64,000 nucleotides of DNA from Roseomonas sp. (GCA_020249505.1 JADCFN010000033.1:1-64000), one strand, 5' to 3'; shown: positions 37,089-45,737, counted from the first letter of the stretch. The notes: a model not told the origin generated them from the sequence alone. Numbers and translations: made by a program.

Positions 37089-38003
37089 TTACCCCTTCAC
37101 ATCCATCGCCTGACGCAAGCCATCGCTCACCAGATTGAAACAGATGGAGGTCACGAAAATGCACACCCCCGGCAGTACGGCGATCCAGGGCTGCACATAA
37201 ATCGCGGTGCGGAGCGTATTCAGCATCAAGCCCCATTCCGGTTCCGGCGGCTTGGTACCAAGCCCCAGGAAGGACAGGCCAGAGGCCAAAATCATCGAAA
37301 CGCTGATCAGCGATGTTGCATAGACAAAGATCGGCCCCAGTACATTGCCCAGCACATGCACGCGCACAATGGTGAAGGCATTGGCGCCCGAGGCGCGCGC
37401 CGCATCCACGAAATCCAGATTGCGCACGCCTGTCGTTACGGTTTCCGCCACACGAATTATGGGTGGGATGAAGACCAGCGTTAGCGCCAGAATGGCATTC
37501 ACAATGCCCGCACCAAGCGCGCCCGAAATCGCCACCGCCAGCAGCACGGATGGGAAGGCGTAGAACACATCGGTCACGCGCATAATGGCCATATTGGTCT
37601 TGCCACCGGCATAACCCGCCAACACGCCCAGCACAGTGCCAATCACAAAAGCCAGCGCTACAGGCGTAATACCCATGAACCAGGAAAGCCGACCGCCATA
37701 GAGCAGACGCGTCAGCATATCGCGCCCGAGTTCATCCGTACCCAGAATATAATTCGGCGTGCCAATCGGCCGCAGGCGACGGATCATGCTGCCTTGATAG
37801 GGATCATGCGGCGCAATCAGTGGCGCGAAAACAATCGCCAGCAGCATCAGCAACAGCACCGAGGCACAGAAGATCGTCACCGGATCACGCCGCACGCGCT
37901 TCCAGACACCAGCCCAATAGCCGGTGGAGCTTTCTGCCGCCTGACGCGCCTGGACCGCGAGTTCAGCTTCTGCCGCCGAAGGGGTGGTCGCGCTATTGGA
38001 CAT
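37089..38003 (-). CDS. Dipeptide-type ABC transporter permease, DppC-like
   Basis: 304 aa. A cytoplasmic N-terminus, one membrane helix (ILLLMLLAIVFAPLIAPH), then the BPD_transp_1 domain with five more helices. The EAA loop is AARASGANAFTIVRVHVLGNVLGPIFVY. YILGTDELGRDMLTRLLYGGRLS is typical of DppC/OppC. It pairs with the DppB-like gene 4 bp upstream. There is no ATPase gene downstream, where the next gene is convergent. Confidence 0.92.
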   Translation of the reverse strand: MSNSATTPSAAEAELAVQARQAAESSTGYWAGVWKRVRRDPVTIFCASVLLLMLLAIVFAPLIAPHDPYQGSMIRRLRPIGTPNYILGTDELGRDMLTRLLYGGRLSWFMGITPVALAFVIGTVLGVLAGYAGGKTNMAIMRVTDVFYAFPSVLLAVAISGALGAGIVNAILALTLVFIPPIIRVAETVTTGVRNLDFVDAARASGANAFTIVRVHVLGNVLGPIFVYATSLISVSMILASGLSFLGLGTKPPEPEWGLMLNTLRTAIYVQPWIAVLPGVCIFVTSICFNLVSDGLRQAMDVKG

Positions 38004-38007
38004 GGCC

Positions 38008-38961
38008 TCAGCCCCGCTTGATGCGCGGATCGAGCGCGGTTTGCATCAGATCCACCAAAAGATTGAGTGCGACAAAGAACATGGCCAACACCAGAATGGT
38101 GCCTTGCAGCACCGGCAAATCACGCTGGAAGATGGCGTTGTTCAGCAAAAGCCCGGTGCCGGGCCAGGAGAATACGGTCTCCACCAGAATAGACCCGCCC
38201 ATCAGATAGCCAAGCTGCAACCCCATCACCGCAAGCGCGGTGGGGGCGGCATTCTTCACCACATGCACGAATACGCCGCGCCGCGTGAGGCCCTTGCCAC
38301 GCAGCGCAGTCACGAATTCCTGGTTCATGATTTCAGCGATGATGCCGCGCACCGTGCGCGTCACGATTCCCATCGGAATAACGCAGAGTGTCACGGTTGG
38401 CAGGATCAGATGCTTGATATGCTCCCAATCCCAGGCCCAATCGGAAGACCCGCCCGGCCCCGCGCCCATGGCCGGCAGCCAATTCAATTGGACGGAGAAA
38501 ATCACCACCATCACCATGCCAAGCCAGTAATGCGGCACGGAAACGCCGCCCACGGCAATCGTCACCGCCACGCGATCAAGCCAGGAACCGCGGAAGGTGC
38601 CGGCAAGCCCACCCAGCACACAGCCCAGAATGAATCCCAACAGAGAAGCGGAGGCCGCCAGCATCAGCGTATTGCCGATGGCGCTTGAAAGATCAGACCA
38701 AACCGGCCGACCGGAAGCGAGAGAACGGCCAAGATCCCCCTGCACCACTTTCAGCAGCCAAAGCCCGAATTGCACGGGCAAGGGCTTATCCAGCCCGTAA
38801 TCACGCCGCACCTGTTCCACCACATCGCCCGGCGCATCGGGTGGTACGATGGCGTTGATCGGATCACCAGGTGCGATTTGCACCAGCATGAAACAGACAA
38901 ACCCAACCGCAAGCGCGATCGGGATGGCATAGGCAATGCGGCGGATCAGGTAGAAGAACAT
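38008..38961 (-). CDS. Dipeptide-type ABC transporter permease, DppB-like
   Basis: 317 aa, with six membrane helices. The opening MFFYLIRRIAYAIPIALAVGFVCF and VPPDAPGDVVEQVRRDYGLDKPLPVQF are characteristic of DppB/OppB. The EAA loop TALRGKGLTRRGVFVHVVKNAAPT contacts the ATPase, and LVETVFSWPGTGLLLNNAI is conserved. It lies between the binding protein (49 bp upstream) and the DppC-like permease (4 bp downstream). Confidence 0.92.
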   Translation of the reverse strand: MFFYLIRRIAYAIPIALAVGFVCFMLVQIAPGDPINAIVPPDAPGDVVEQVRRDYGLDKPLPVQFGLWLLKVVQGDLGRSLASGRPVWSDLSSAIGNTLMLAASASLLGFILGCVLGGLAGTFRGSWLDRVAVTIAVGGVSVPHYWLGMVMVVIFSVQLNWLPAMGAGPGGSSDWAWDWEHIKHLILPTVTLCVIPMGIVTRTVRGIIAEIMNQEFVTALRGKGLTRRGVFVHVVKNAAPTALAVMGLQLGYLMGGSILVETVFSWPGTGLLLNNAIFQRDLPVLQGTILVLAMFFVALNLLVDLMQTALDPRIKRG

Positions 38962-39010
38962 CGTCTCTCCAGGTATCGCCGGGCGGTGATGGCCGCCCGG
39001 CGATCAGGTA

Positions 39011-40627
39011 TTACTGAATGAAGGGCAGGCGCAGATCCACAAACCAGCTCTGCGGCTGCACATAACCGCGTACACGCGGGCTCATGGCACGCGGGGATAC
39101 GTCATGTGCAATCCAGATGAACAGCGCCTCATCCACACCGGCGGCATGCAGGCGGGCAAGGGCGGCATCACGCGCGGCCGGTTCGAAAGAATTGCGTGCT
39201 TCCGCAATCATCGCGTCAAAGCGCGGATTGTTGAAGAAGCCCCAATTGTTTGAAACCGGCGGCGCCATTTTCGAATCCCAGAAGCGCACCATGGCAAAGA
39301 AGGGGTCCATGGCAGCGAAGGAGACATTGGTGGCATGCGCCCCGCGCGCCGAGGCATGGGTGCAGCCCTGGCGCCAATTTGCGAACAAGGTGTTCCATTC
39401 CACGACATCGAATTCGACATTCACGCCGATTTGCTTGAGGTCCTGCTGAAGGAACTCATTCATCGGCAGCGGCTGCATCTGGCCCGAACCGGAAGCCGAG
39501 ATTTGCACCTTCAGCGTCAGCGGGCGCTGGGCCGTATAGCCCGCTTCCGCCAGCAGGCGGCGCGCTTCGGCCTTGTCAGTGCGGATATTGAAGCTTGGGT
39601 TGCCGAACCACGGATGGCCGCGCGGCACTGTGCCGACTGGCACCGACATCATGCCCCCCAGCAAGGTGCGCAGTCCCTCGCGGTCAATGCCAAGATTGAT
39701 GGCCTGACGCACACGCACATCGCGAAGCGGCGAGCCTTCCGCAAAGCAGGGCTGCCAGGGCCAGACATGCGGCTGCGCATTGCTGGTAATGACCATGCCG
39801 CGCTGGCGAAGCTGCGGAATGGCATCCGGCGAAGGCGCTTCAATCCAATCCACCTGGTTGGACAGCAGCGCGGCGGTGCGCGCATTGGCTTCCGGGATCG
39901 GCAGAACCACAATGCGATCAAGCTTCGCCTTGTCGGACCAATAGCCATCGAAACGCGCATATTCCGCGCGTTCACGCGGGACAAAGCGCGTCATGCGGAA
40001 GGGGCCGGTGCCGGATGGCTCACGCGCAAAGGCGTTCCAGGTCGCTTCCGCGCTGGGATTCGCGGCGCGCAGCCTTTCCCATTGCGTCGGGCTTGCCATG
40101 AAAAGATTGGTCAGGTTGATCGGCAGCAGGCTGTCCGGCTCCGCCGTGAACAGGGCCACGGTGTGATCATCAATCTTTTCCGCGCGGCGCAGCGTGGGCA
40201 TGCGGGTTGCGGTAATGCCGACCTGACGTGGGTCATAATGCGGCGCTTCGCGATCCAGGATCTTGCGCACATTCCACACCACGGCATCGGCGTTGAAATC
40301 CGACCCGTCATGGAATTTCACGCCGCGACGCAGGCGAAATACCCAGCGCGTCCTGTCATTGGCATCCACGGCCCATTCCGTCGCCAGACCCGGGATCACC
40401 ACGGAAGGCCGATCAGCTGAGGACAGATCCCACATGGTCAGGCTGTCATACAGCGGAATGCCGGTGAAACGGTTGCCCTCAAAACCCTGGTCGGGCTGGC
40501 CATGCGTCAGCGGGATATCCGCCGCCGTCATGCCGATACGCAGCGTGCCCTGCGCATGCGCGACAGACGCGCCAAGCACCGGCAGCGCCACCAGGCAGGC
40601 TGTCATCAAGAATTTCTTCAATCGCAT
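39011..40627 (-). CDS. Peptide-type ABC transporter substrate-binding protein
   Basis: 538 aa with a Sec signal peptide (MRLKKFLMTACLVALPVLGASVAHA). The SBP_bac_5 fold is shown by GVKFHDGSDFNADAVVWNVRKILD, GTGPFRMTRFVPRE, AINLGIDREGLRTLLGG and ARRLLAEAGY. First gene of the SBP-permease-permease operon. The ligand, possibly a peptide or opine-like compound, cannot be read from sequence. The ATPases needed to energise the system are not in the window. Confidence 0.92.
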   Translation of the reverse strand: MRLKKFLMTACLVALPVLGASVAHAQGTLRIGMTAADIPLTHGQPDQGFEGNRFTGIPLYDSLTMWDLSSADRPSVVIPGLATEWAVDANDRTRWVFRLRRGVKFHDGSDFNADAVVWNVRKILDREAPHYDPRQVGITATRMPTLRRAEKIDDHTVALFTAEPDSLLPINLTNLFMASPTQWERLRAANPSAEATWNAFAREPSGTGPFRMTRFVPRERAEYARFDGYWSDKAKLDRIVVLPIPEANARTAALLSNQVDWIEAPSPDAIPQLRQRGMVITSNAQPHVWPWQPCFAEGSPLRDVRVRQAINLGIDREGLRTLLGGMMSVPVGTVPRGHPWFGNPSFNIRTDKAEARRLLAEAGYTAQRPLTLKVQISASGSGQMQPLPMNEFLQQDLKQIGVNVEFDVVEWNTLFANWRQGCTHASARGAHATNVSFAAMDPFFAMVRFWDSKMAPPVSNNWGFFNNPRFDAMIAEARNSFEPAARDAALARLHAAGVDEALFIWIAHDVSPRAMSPRVRGYVQPQSWFVDLRLPFIQ

Positions 40628-40917
40628 CGCGTCACTCTCCCTTCGTCGCGTTTGGGCAGTCTCAGAGGAAACTGCCGCCTGAACTTCATTGCCGCGCGCG
40701 CCCTAACGGGGGCAGCGCGAGCAGTCATCAGCATCTGATGGCAGCAAAGCCCGTGCCACCCCCCGGCCTTAGGCCAGCGGTCAGGAAAATTCATCCCTGC
40801 CTAATTTGATGGCAGCACTGCCCGACCATGCGGCGCCGCGCGCCGGGGCGCAATAGGCAAAAAACGGCGCTGCCCCTGCCCTTGCCAGAGCAGGCAGCAA
40901 AGCGGCAGAAGCGCGCC
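40628..40917. other. Divergent intergenic region, 290 bp
   Basis: It separates the leftward binding-protein operon from the rightward racemase-family gene, so it should hold both promoters. I see no clear -35/-10 pair, no long palindrome and no small gene; a weak open frame beginning at 40828 joins the racemase gene but lacks coding character. Confidence 0.4.
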
Positions 40918-41673
40918 ATGCGCATCCTGCTTCTGAACGGCAATACCGATCCCGCCATCACCGCCCTGATCGCTGCCCGAGCAAGGGAAGCCCTGCCCCG
41001 GCTTGGCCTGCCCGCCTGTGATCTGGTGCCGGCCACCGCCCCCTTCGGCGGGCGCTACATCGCGACCCGCGCGGCGGTCGCCATTGCCGGCCATGCGGTG
41101 CTGACTGGCCTTGCGGAGCATATCGGTGCGGAAAACCCGCAAGGTTTTGGCGCTGCCATCATCGCCTGTTTCGGCGAACCGGCCATTGAAGCGGCGCGCG
41201 AATTGCTGCCCATTCCGGTGATCGGCATGGCGGAAGCCTCCATCACGCTTGCCCTGGAACAGGCGCCGCGCATTGCACTTCTGACCGGGGGCGCCGCCTG
41301 GGTGCGGATGCTGGAAGAATTCGCGCTCATTCGCGGCCATGGGCGGGACCGCGTGCAGGTGCGCTCCGTCCCGCCCACCGGCGATATGATTGCGCGCGAA
41401 CCCGAAAAGGCCCTTGGGCTGATCGCCGAGGAAGCGCGGCAGGCCGTGGCCGCAGGTGCGGGCGTGGTGGTGCTGGGCGGGGCAGGCCTGGTGGGCCTTG
41501 CCCCCAAGCTTGCCGCCCTGCTGCCCGTGCCGGTGCTGGATAGCCTGGATTGCGCCCTGGTGATGGCCTGCCGGGCCGGGCAGGCGCCGGCCCGCGTGGC
41601 GCAGGCGCCGCAAACCGGGCTGGAACCGGGCCTTGCACGGTTTATGACCGGAGAAATCGCAAAATCTAAGTAA
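40918..41673 (+). CDS. Asp/Glu/hydantoin racemase-family protein lacking the second catalytic cysteine
   Basis: 251 aa from ATG 40918. MRILLLNGNTD at the start and the two-lobed pattern are those of hydantoin/allantoin racemases and maleate isomerase relatives. The first catalytic cysteine is Cys84 (IIACFGEP). The second normally lies about 105 residues later in a G-C-A-G motif; here the motif reads LGGAG with Gly188. Two-base racemisation is therefore doubtful, though Cys212 and Cys218 are nearby. It may be a one-base lyase, isomerase or decarboxylase, or a dead enzyme. No hydantoinase adjoins it; one is at 16.7 kb. Confidence 0.82.
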   Translation: MRILLLNGNTDPAITALIAARAREALPRLGLPACDLVPATAPFGGRYIATRAAVAIAGHAVLTGLAEHIGAENPQGFGAAIIACFGEPAIEAARELLPIPVIGMAEASITLALEQAPRIALLTGGAAWVRMLEEFALIRGHGRDRVQVRSVPPTGDMIAREPEKALGLIAEEARQAVAAGAGVVVLGGAGLVGLAPKLAALLPVPVLDSLDCALVMACRAGQAPARVAQAPQTGLEPGLARFMTGEIAKSK

Positions 41674-41692
41674 GGACTACTTACCTTTTTTT
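41670..41692. terminator. Short inverted repeat followed by T7
   Basis: GTAAG (41670-41674) and CTTAC (41680-41684) form a 5-bp stem around GACTA, directly over the racemase stop codon, and seven Ts follow at 41686-41692. It may be a weak intrinsic terminator for that gene, or an operator of the ilvE promoter, since GTAAG-type palindromes are also regulator sites. Confidence 0.35.
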
Positions 41693-41744
41693 GCGTCCGA
41701 GGCTAATCTCACGCAAGAAATCAAAACCCCGAGGATACGCAGCA

Positions 41745-42818
41745 ATGGCTTCCTTCCCGATCACCCGCACCACCACCCCCAAGGTGAAGCCCGCCGATGA
41801 TGAGCTTTCCTTCGGCAAGGTGCTGACCGATCACATGTTCCTGATGGATTATCAGGAAGCGAAGGGCTGGCATTCGCCGCGGATCGTGCCCTATGGGCCG
41901 CTCAGCCTGGATCCCGCGACATCCGTGCTGCATTACGGTCAGGCGATTTTCGATGGGCTGAAGGCATTCCGTGGCGATGATGACCAAATCCGCCTATTCC
42001 GCCCGGATCGCCATGCGGAACGCTTCAATCGCTCTGGCCAGATCATGTGCATGCCGGAATTGCCGGTGGATATCATTCGCCAAAGCTTTGATGCGCTGGT
42101 GGGGCTTGAACATGAATGGGTGCCGCGCAAGCCGGGCACGGCGCTTTATCTGCGCCCCACCATCATCGCGACCGATGTGATGCTGGGCGTGCATCCGGCG
42201 CATAATTACCTTTACTTCCTGATCCTCTCGCCCGTTGGCACCTATTACAAGGAAGGCGTGAAGCCGGTGAAAATCCTGGCTTCCGACACGCACGTGCGCG
42301 CCGTGAAGGGCGGCACTGGGGAAGCCAAGACGGCCGGCAATTATGCCGCGAGCCTCGCTGGCCAGCGTGATGCCGCGAAGGCTGGTTATTCGCAGGTGCT
42401 CTATCTGGATGGTGTGAACCGCAAATACCTTGATGAGGTCGGCACGATGAATATCATGCTCCGCATCGGTAATGAGGTGATCACGCCGCCGCTCACGGGC
42501 ACCATCCTGGATGGCGTGACGCGCGCCAGCACCATGCAATTGATGCGCGATTGGGGGCTGAACGTCACTGAACGCCAGATCGCGATTGAGGAAGTGATGT
42601 CGGCCGGCCGCGATGGTACGCTCAAGGAAATGTGGGGCACGGGCACGGCGGCGGTGGTCTCACCGGTTGGGACGCTCGGCTATAAGGGCGAGGATGTGCT
42701 GATCAATGGTGGTGAGATCGGCGATGTCACGCGCCGGCTTTATGATGCCATTACTGGCCTGCAATATGGCCGCAGCAATGATCCGCATGGCTGGATGAGC
42801 ATCGTCCGCAAAGGGTGA
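41745..42818 (+). CDS. ilvE: Branched-chain amino acid aminotransferase IlvE
   Basis: 357 aa from ATG 41745 with a GAGGA site upstream. PLP fold type IV transaminase of the longer (BCAT II-like) class, performing the last step of valine, leucine and isoleucine synthesis or the first of breakdown. Seen: GPLSLDPATSVLHYGQAIFDGLKAFR, FRPDRHAERFNRS, the PLP-lysine segment GGTGEAKTAGNYAASL, EVGTMNIM, and GTGTAAVVSPVG. Full length. The downstream NAD(P)-binding gene starts 2 bp after the stop. Confidence 0.95.
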   Translation: MASFPITRTTTPKVKPADDELSFGKVLTDHMFLMDYQEAKGWHSPRIVPYGPLSLDPATSVLHYGQAIFDGLKAFRGDDDQIRLFRPDRHAERFNRSGQIMCMPELPVDIIRQSFDALVGLEHEWVPRKPGTALYLRPTIIATDVMLGVHPAHNYLYFLILSPVGTYYKEGVKPVKILASDTHVRAVKGGTGEAKTAGNYAASLAGQRDAAKAGYSQVLYLDGVNRKYLDEVGTMNIMLRIGNEVITPPLTGTILDGVTRASTMQLMRDWGLNVTERQIAIEEVMSAGRDGTLKEMWGTGTAAVVSPVGTLGYKGEDVLINGGEIGDVTRRLYDAITGLQYGRSNDPHGWMSIVRKG

Positions 42819-42820
42819 GG

Positions 42821-43459
42821 ATGAAGCTCCTCGTCCTTGGTGGCACGGGCCGCATAGGGCGTGAGATTGTCGCGCAAGCCCTGACGCGCGGGCATGGCAT
42901 CACTGCACAAAGCCGCAGCACCAGCCCGCATGGCCTGCCGCCCTCGGTCACGATGGTGCAGGCCGACCCAAGCGACAAGGCAGCGCTTGCCGCTGCCTTG
43001 GTTGGGCAGGACGCCGTGATTTACGCCCTTGGCTTCCGCGCGCGGGGTGAGGTCTCTTTTTTCTCGGCAACCACCAAGGCGCTGATTGCCGCCATGCAGG
43101 CCAGCGGGCCTCAGCGCCTGATTGCCATCACCGGCGTTGGCGCGGGCGATACCAAGGGGCATGGCGGTATTTTCTATGACTTCCTGATCTATCCGCTGTT
43201 CACGAAAAACCTCTATGCCGACAAGGATCGGCAGGAGGCACTCATCCGCGCGAGCCGCCTTGACTGGACCATTCTGCGCCCGGCGCCCTTCACATCACGG
43301 CCTGGCAATGAGCCGTTTCACACCCTGACCGCCATTGCGCCCGGCACGCGTTTATCCAGCGTCACGCCAGCGGAAGTCGCCGGCCTTGCGCTTGATTGCG
43401 CAGAACAGGGGCTGCATCGGCATGAGGCTGTATTCTTTGGCCACGGTGTCGCGGCTTAA
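42821..43459 (+). CDS. NAD(P)-binding SDR-like (NmrA/YwnB type) protein
   Basis: 212 aa from ATG 42821, which has AAAGGG 5 nt upstream; a GTG at 42815 overlapping the ilvE stop is possible. The Rossmann loop KLLVLGGTGRIGREIV is at the N-terminus, then DAVIYALGF, LIAITGVGAGD and LDWTILRPAPF, typical of atypical short-chain dehydrogenases that bind NADP and often act as flavin or quinone-linked reductases or redox sensors. Substrate unknown. Probably co-transcribed with ilvE. Confidence 0.85.
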   Translation: MKLLVLGGTGRIGREIVAQALTRGHGITAQSRSTSPHGLPPSVTMVQADPSDKAALAAALVGQDAVIYALGFRARGEVSFFSATTKALIAAMQASGPQRLIAITGVGAGDTKGHGGIFYDFLIYPLFTKNLYADKDRQEALIRASRLDWTILRPAPFTSRPGNEPFHTLTAIAPGTRLSSVTPAEVAGLALDCAEQGLHRHEAVFFGHGVAA

Positions 43460-43464
43460 CGCCA

Positions 43465-43593
43465 AGCGGGCAGCGCCTAGTCTTCCTTCTTCGCCCCATC
43501 GATCACGGCGCGCAGCTTGGCGCTCTCAGACGCAAGCCGTGCGCGTTCGGCTTTGGTCTGCCCATATTTGGCACGGTTTTCCGCCGCCTTGGC
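43465..43593 (-). pseudogene. Truncated duplicate of the DUF4169 gene (C-terminal part)
   Basis: This 129-bp block aligns without gaps to 44322-44450, with about 14 mismatches by eye. It reproduces the last 38 codons and the TAG stop (43477-43479) of the intact DUF4169 gene, and the first 42 bases are identical. Homology ends abruptly at 43593 inside the codons for the AKAAENR region, so the N-terminal half is missing. No start with a ribosome site is present. See the intact copy at 44334-44510. Confidence 0.75.
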
Positions 43594-43750
43594 GCATTTT
43601 CGTATGCGCCGCGTCGACGCGAGGCTTCGGCGCCCAGGTCCCCCTCACTGTAGCTGCGGGGACCACGTTTCAGGCCACTGTTCGCATTTTTTGGTTGAAG
43701 TCTGGGGTGCGACCAAATCAGGTATCACCGGGTTGTGAGAAATGGAGTGA

Positions 43751-44215
43751 ATGGCCGTGATCAACGATGCTGTGCGAGAGGATATACGCAATTCGGTTCT
43801 GTGCTGGCTCGCGACCGTGGACGAGAAAGGCCAGCCCAACGTAAGCCCCAAGGAAATCTTCACCGACCACGGCAATGATGCGATCCTCATCGCAGACATT
43901 GCGTCGCCGGTGAGCATGCGCAACATCGCTCGCCATCCGCTCGTCTGCGTCAGCTTTGTCGATGTGTTCCGTCAGCGCGGGTTCAAGATTGCCGGGCGGG
44001 CGCGCCTGATTGCGCCAGAGCATCCGGACTTCGCCACCACCGGCGCGCGCCTTCAGGAGATGGCCGGCACGGACTTCAAGGTGCGCCGGGCGATCCACGT
44101 CACGGTGAACCGGATCTCGCGCATTTGGGCGCCGAGCTATGCGCTATTCCCCGACCGCACCGTCGAGGAGCAGCAGGCCCTTGGCTACGCCACCTATGGG
44201 GTCCGCCCCGCCTGA
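43751..44215 (+). CDS. Pyridoxamine 5'-phosphate oxidase-fold flavoprotein
   Basis: 154 aa split-barrel FMN-binding protein. WLATVDEKGQPNVSPKEIF, AILIADIASPVSMRNIARHPLVCVSFVDVF and RGFKIAGRARLI follow the PNPOx-like stress-protein and flavin-reductase pattern. The conserved substrate arginines of true PdxH are not evident, so a general FMN- or F420-dependent reductase is likelier. Codon usage differs mildly from the neighbours (more CTC, GTC and ATC). It lies alone between the two DUF4169-derived repeats, hence probably inserted. Confidence 0.82.
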   Translation: MAVINDAVREDIRNSVLCWLATVDEKGQPNVSPKEIFTDHGNDAILIADIASPVSMRNIARHPLVCVSFVDVFRQRGFKIAGRARLIAPEHPDFATTGARLQEMAGTDFKVRRAIHVTVNRISRIWAPSYALFPDRTVEEQQALGYATYGVRPA

Positions 44216-44220
44216 TACCG

Positions 44221-44253
44221 GGCGCACAAAGGCCCAACACTTTGGGTTGCGCC
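44221..44253 (+). terminator. Imperfect hairpin after the flavoprotein gene
   Basis: GGCGCA (44221-44226) pairs with TGCGCC (44248-44253), and CAAAG (44227-44231) pairs with CTTTG (44240-44244). This makes an 11-bp stem with a 3-base bulge, 6 bp after the stop codon. No T-tract follows, so termination strength is uncertain. Confidence 0.45.
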
Positions 44254-44333
44254 GAACCAGTCGGTCGTGATCCAGAGCATGGGTATCGCGACGGCGGCGG
44301 TGTAGGTTCGGAGCTTAAGGGAGCGGGCAGCGC

Positions 44334-44510
44334 CTAGTCTTCCTTCTTCGCCCCATCGATCACAGCGCGCAGCTTGGCCTTTTCAGCCGTCAGGCGCGCG
44401 CGTTCAGCCTTGGTCTGCCCGTATCTGGCGCGGTTTTCCGCCGCCTTGGCTTCGGCGGCTTCGCGTGCCTTCATTTTGCGCGCGTGCTTCAGGTTGACGA
44501 TTTCAGCCAT
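44334..44510 (-). CDS. DUF4169 family small basic protein
   Basis: 58 aa from ATG 44508-44510. The sequence AEIVNLKHARKMKAREAAEAKAAENRARYGQTKAE is the DUF4169 signature. It is highly charged, lysine/arginine/alanine-rich and predicted wholly helical. Function is unknown; such proteins are common in alphaproteobacteria. It is divergent from the dienelactone hydrolase. The C-terminal two thirds of its sequence is duplicated at 43465-43593. Confidence 0.85.
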   Translation of the reverse strand: MAEIVNLKHARKMKAREAAEAKAAENRARYGQTKAERARLTAEKAKLRAVIDGAKKED

Positions 44511-44551
44511 GCCATCAGGATAGGCACATCTCACTTGGAAGGAAAACGCCC

Positions 44552-45217
44552 ATGCCGATGATCTCCCTTACCGCTGCTGATGGTTTTCGCCTGCAAGCCT
44601 ATCGCACCGGCCCGCAGGATGCCGCGCGCGCCCTGGTGGTGACGCAGGAAATTTTTGGCGTGAACCGCCATATCCGCAAGCTTTGCGATGATTTCGCGGC
44701 GGCCGGCTATGCCGTGATCGCGCCGCAGCTTTTTGATCGCGCGGAACGCAATGTGGAGCTTGGCTATGACGCCGCCGATCTGGCGCGCGGGCGCGAATTG
44801 CGCGGCAAGATTGATGCGGGCAAGACCGTCCTGGATGTACTGGCCGCTGCCGCTGCCCTGCCCCGCCAGGCCAAGCGCGGCATTGTCGGCTATTGCTGGG
44901 GCGGCACCGTCGCCTGGCATGGCGCAACCCGCACCAGCGCCTTCTCAGCCTCAGTCGGCTGGTATGGCGGCGGTGTCGCCGCGGCAAAGGATGAGGTGCC
45001 GAATTGCCCGACGCAGCTCCATTTCGGCGAAACCGATGCCTCAATCCCAATGAGCGATGTGGAAGCCGTTCGCGCGGCGCGGAAGGAAGTGGAAGTCTTC
45101 GTCTATATGGGCGCCGGCCACGGCTTTGGTTGCGATGAGCGCGGGTCTTACGTGGCGAAGGATGCCGCGCTGGCGCAGGAACGCACGCTGGCCTTCTTCG
45201 CCAAGCATCTCGGCTGA
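44552..45217 (+). CDS. Dienelactone hydrolase family protein
   Basis: 221 aa alpha/beta hydrolase. The complete DLH active site is visible: Glu33 (TQEIFG), nucleophile Cys115 (GYCWGG), Asp162 (GETDASIP) and His190 (GAGHGF). Such enzymes open dienelactones of chlorocatechol breakdown, or related esters. No aromatic-ring cleavage genes adjoin it, so the substrate is open. A GGAAGGAA site lies upstream. It converges on the phasin gene through a strong hairpin. Confidence 0.9.
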   Translation: MPMISLTAADGFRLQAYRTGPQDAARALVVTQEIFGVNRHIRKLCDDFAAAGYAVIAPQLFDRAERNVELGYDAADLARGRELRGKIDAGKTVLDVLAAAAALPRQAKRGIVGYCWGGTVAWHGATRTSAFSASVGWYGGGVAAAKDEVPNCPTQLHFGETDASIPMSDVEAVRAARKEVEVFVYMGAGHGFGCDERGSYVAKDAALAQERTLAFFAKHLG

Positions 45218-45224
45218 AGATATC

Positions 45225-45247
45225 GGCGCGGGGCGTGTCCCCGCGCC
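45225..45247. terminator. Bidirectional hairpin between dienelactone hydrolase and phasin genes
   Basis: GGCGCGGGG (45225-45233) and CCCCGCGCC (45239-45247) form a perfect 9-bp GC stem with loop CGTGT, placed between two converging stop codons. No T-run accompanies it, but the position and strength suit a shared terminator in a high-G+C genome. Confidence 0.55.
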
Positions 45248-45254
45248 CAATCCG

Positions 45255-45689
45255 TCACGCCTTCTTGTCGCTGGAAAAGCTTTTCACTTCTTCCATCGCC
45301 TCGGCAAAGCGCTTCTGCAACAGCGATAGCGCCTCACCGCTCGATTTCTGGATCAGATCGGCCAATTCCTGCATCTGCCCAACGGCGCGTTCATAAGCGG
45401 CCTTGGCCATCTCAGCGCGTTTGGCGGCCTGTTCCTGCACATCGGCCGGGTTTGCCATGGACCGCATGGCATCCTGCATTTCCGCGACCGATTGCTGGAC
45501 GATTTCCATATGCCGTTCGGCGACCGCGCGCGCCCCTTCCAGCGCAACCTTATTCGCTGCCGAGATGGCCTCCAGATTTTTCTGCTGCGCCTTGGCGAGT
45601 TCGGTCATGTCCGGCATGGCGGGCATACGAAACTCAGCCATGATTTTTGTGATGTCCAGATTAGGCTTGAAGCTGAAAGGGTCGCTCAT
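45255..45689 (-). CDS. Phasin family protein
   Basis: 144 aa, almost wholly amphipathic helix. FRMPAMPDMTELAKAQQKNLEAISAANKVALEGARAVAERHMEIVQ is the phasin (TIGR01841) pattern, followed by heptad-like alanine-rich helices and a lysine-rich end. Phasins coat polyhydroxyalkanoate granules and control their size, which implies PHA storage in this organism. No PHA synthase gene is in the window. A TetR-type gene lies immediately upstream and may regulate it. Confidence 0.88.
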   Translation of the reverse strand: MSDPFSFKPNLDITKIMAEFRMPAMPDMTELAKAQQKNLEAISAANKVALEGARAVAERHMEIVQQSVAEMQDAMRSMANPADVQEQAAKRAEMAKAAYERAVGQMQELADLIQKSSGEALSLLQKRFAEAMEEVKSFSSDKKA

Positions 45690-45737
45690 GGGGGCCTCCG
45701 TTGATGGAGCGCTATTTATAGTCCCCCGCGCCCAAGG

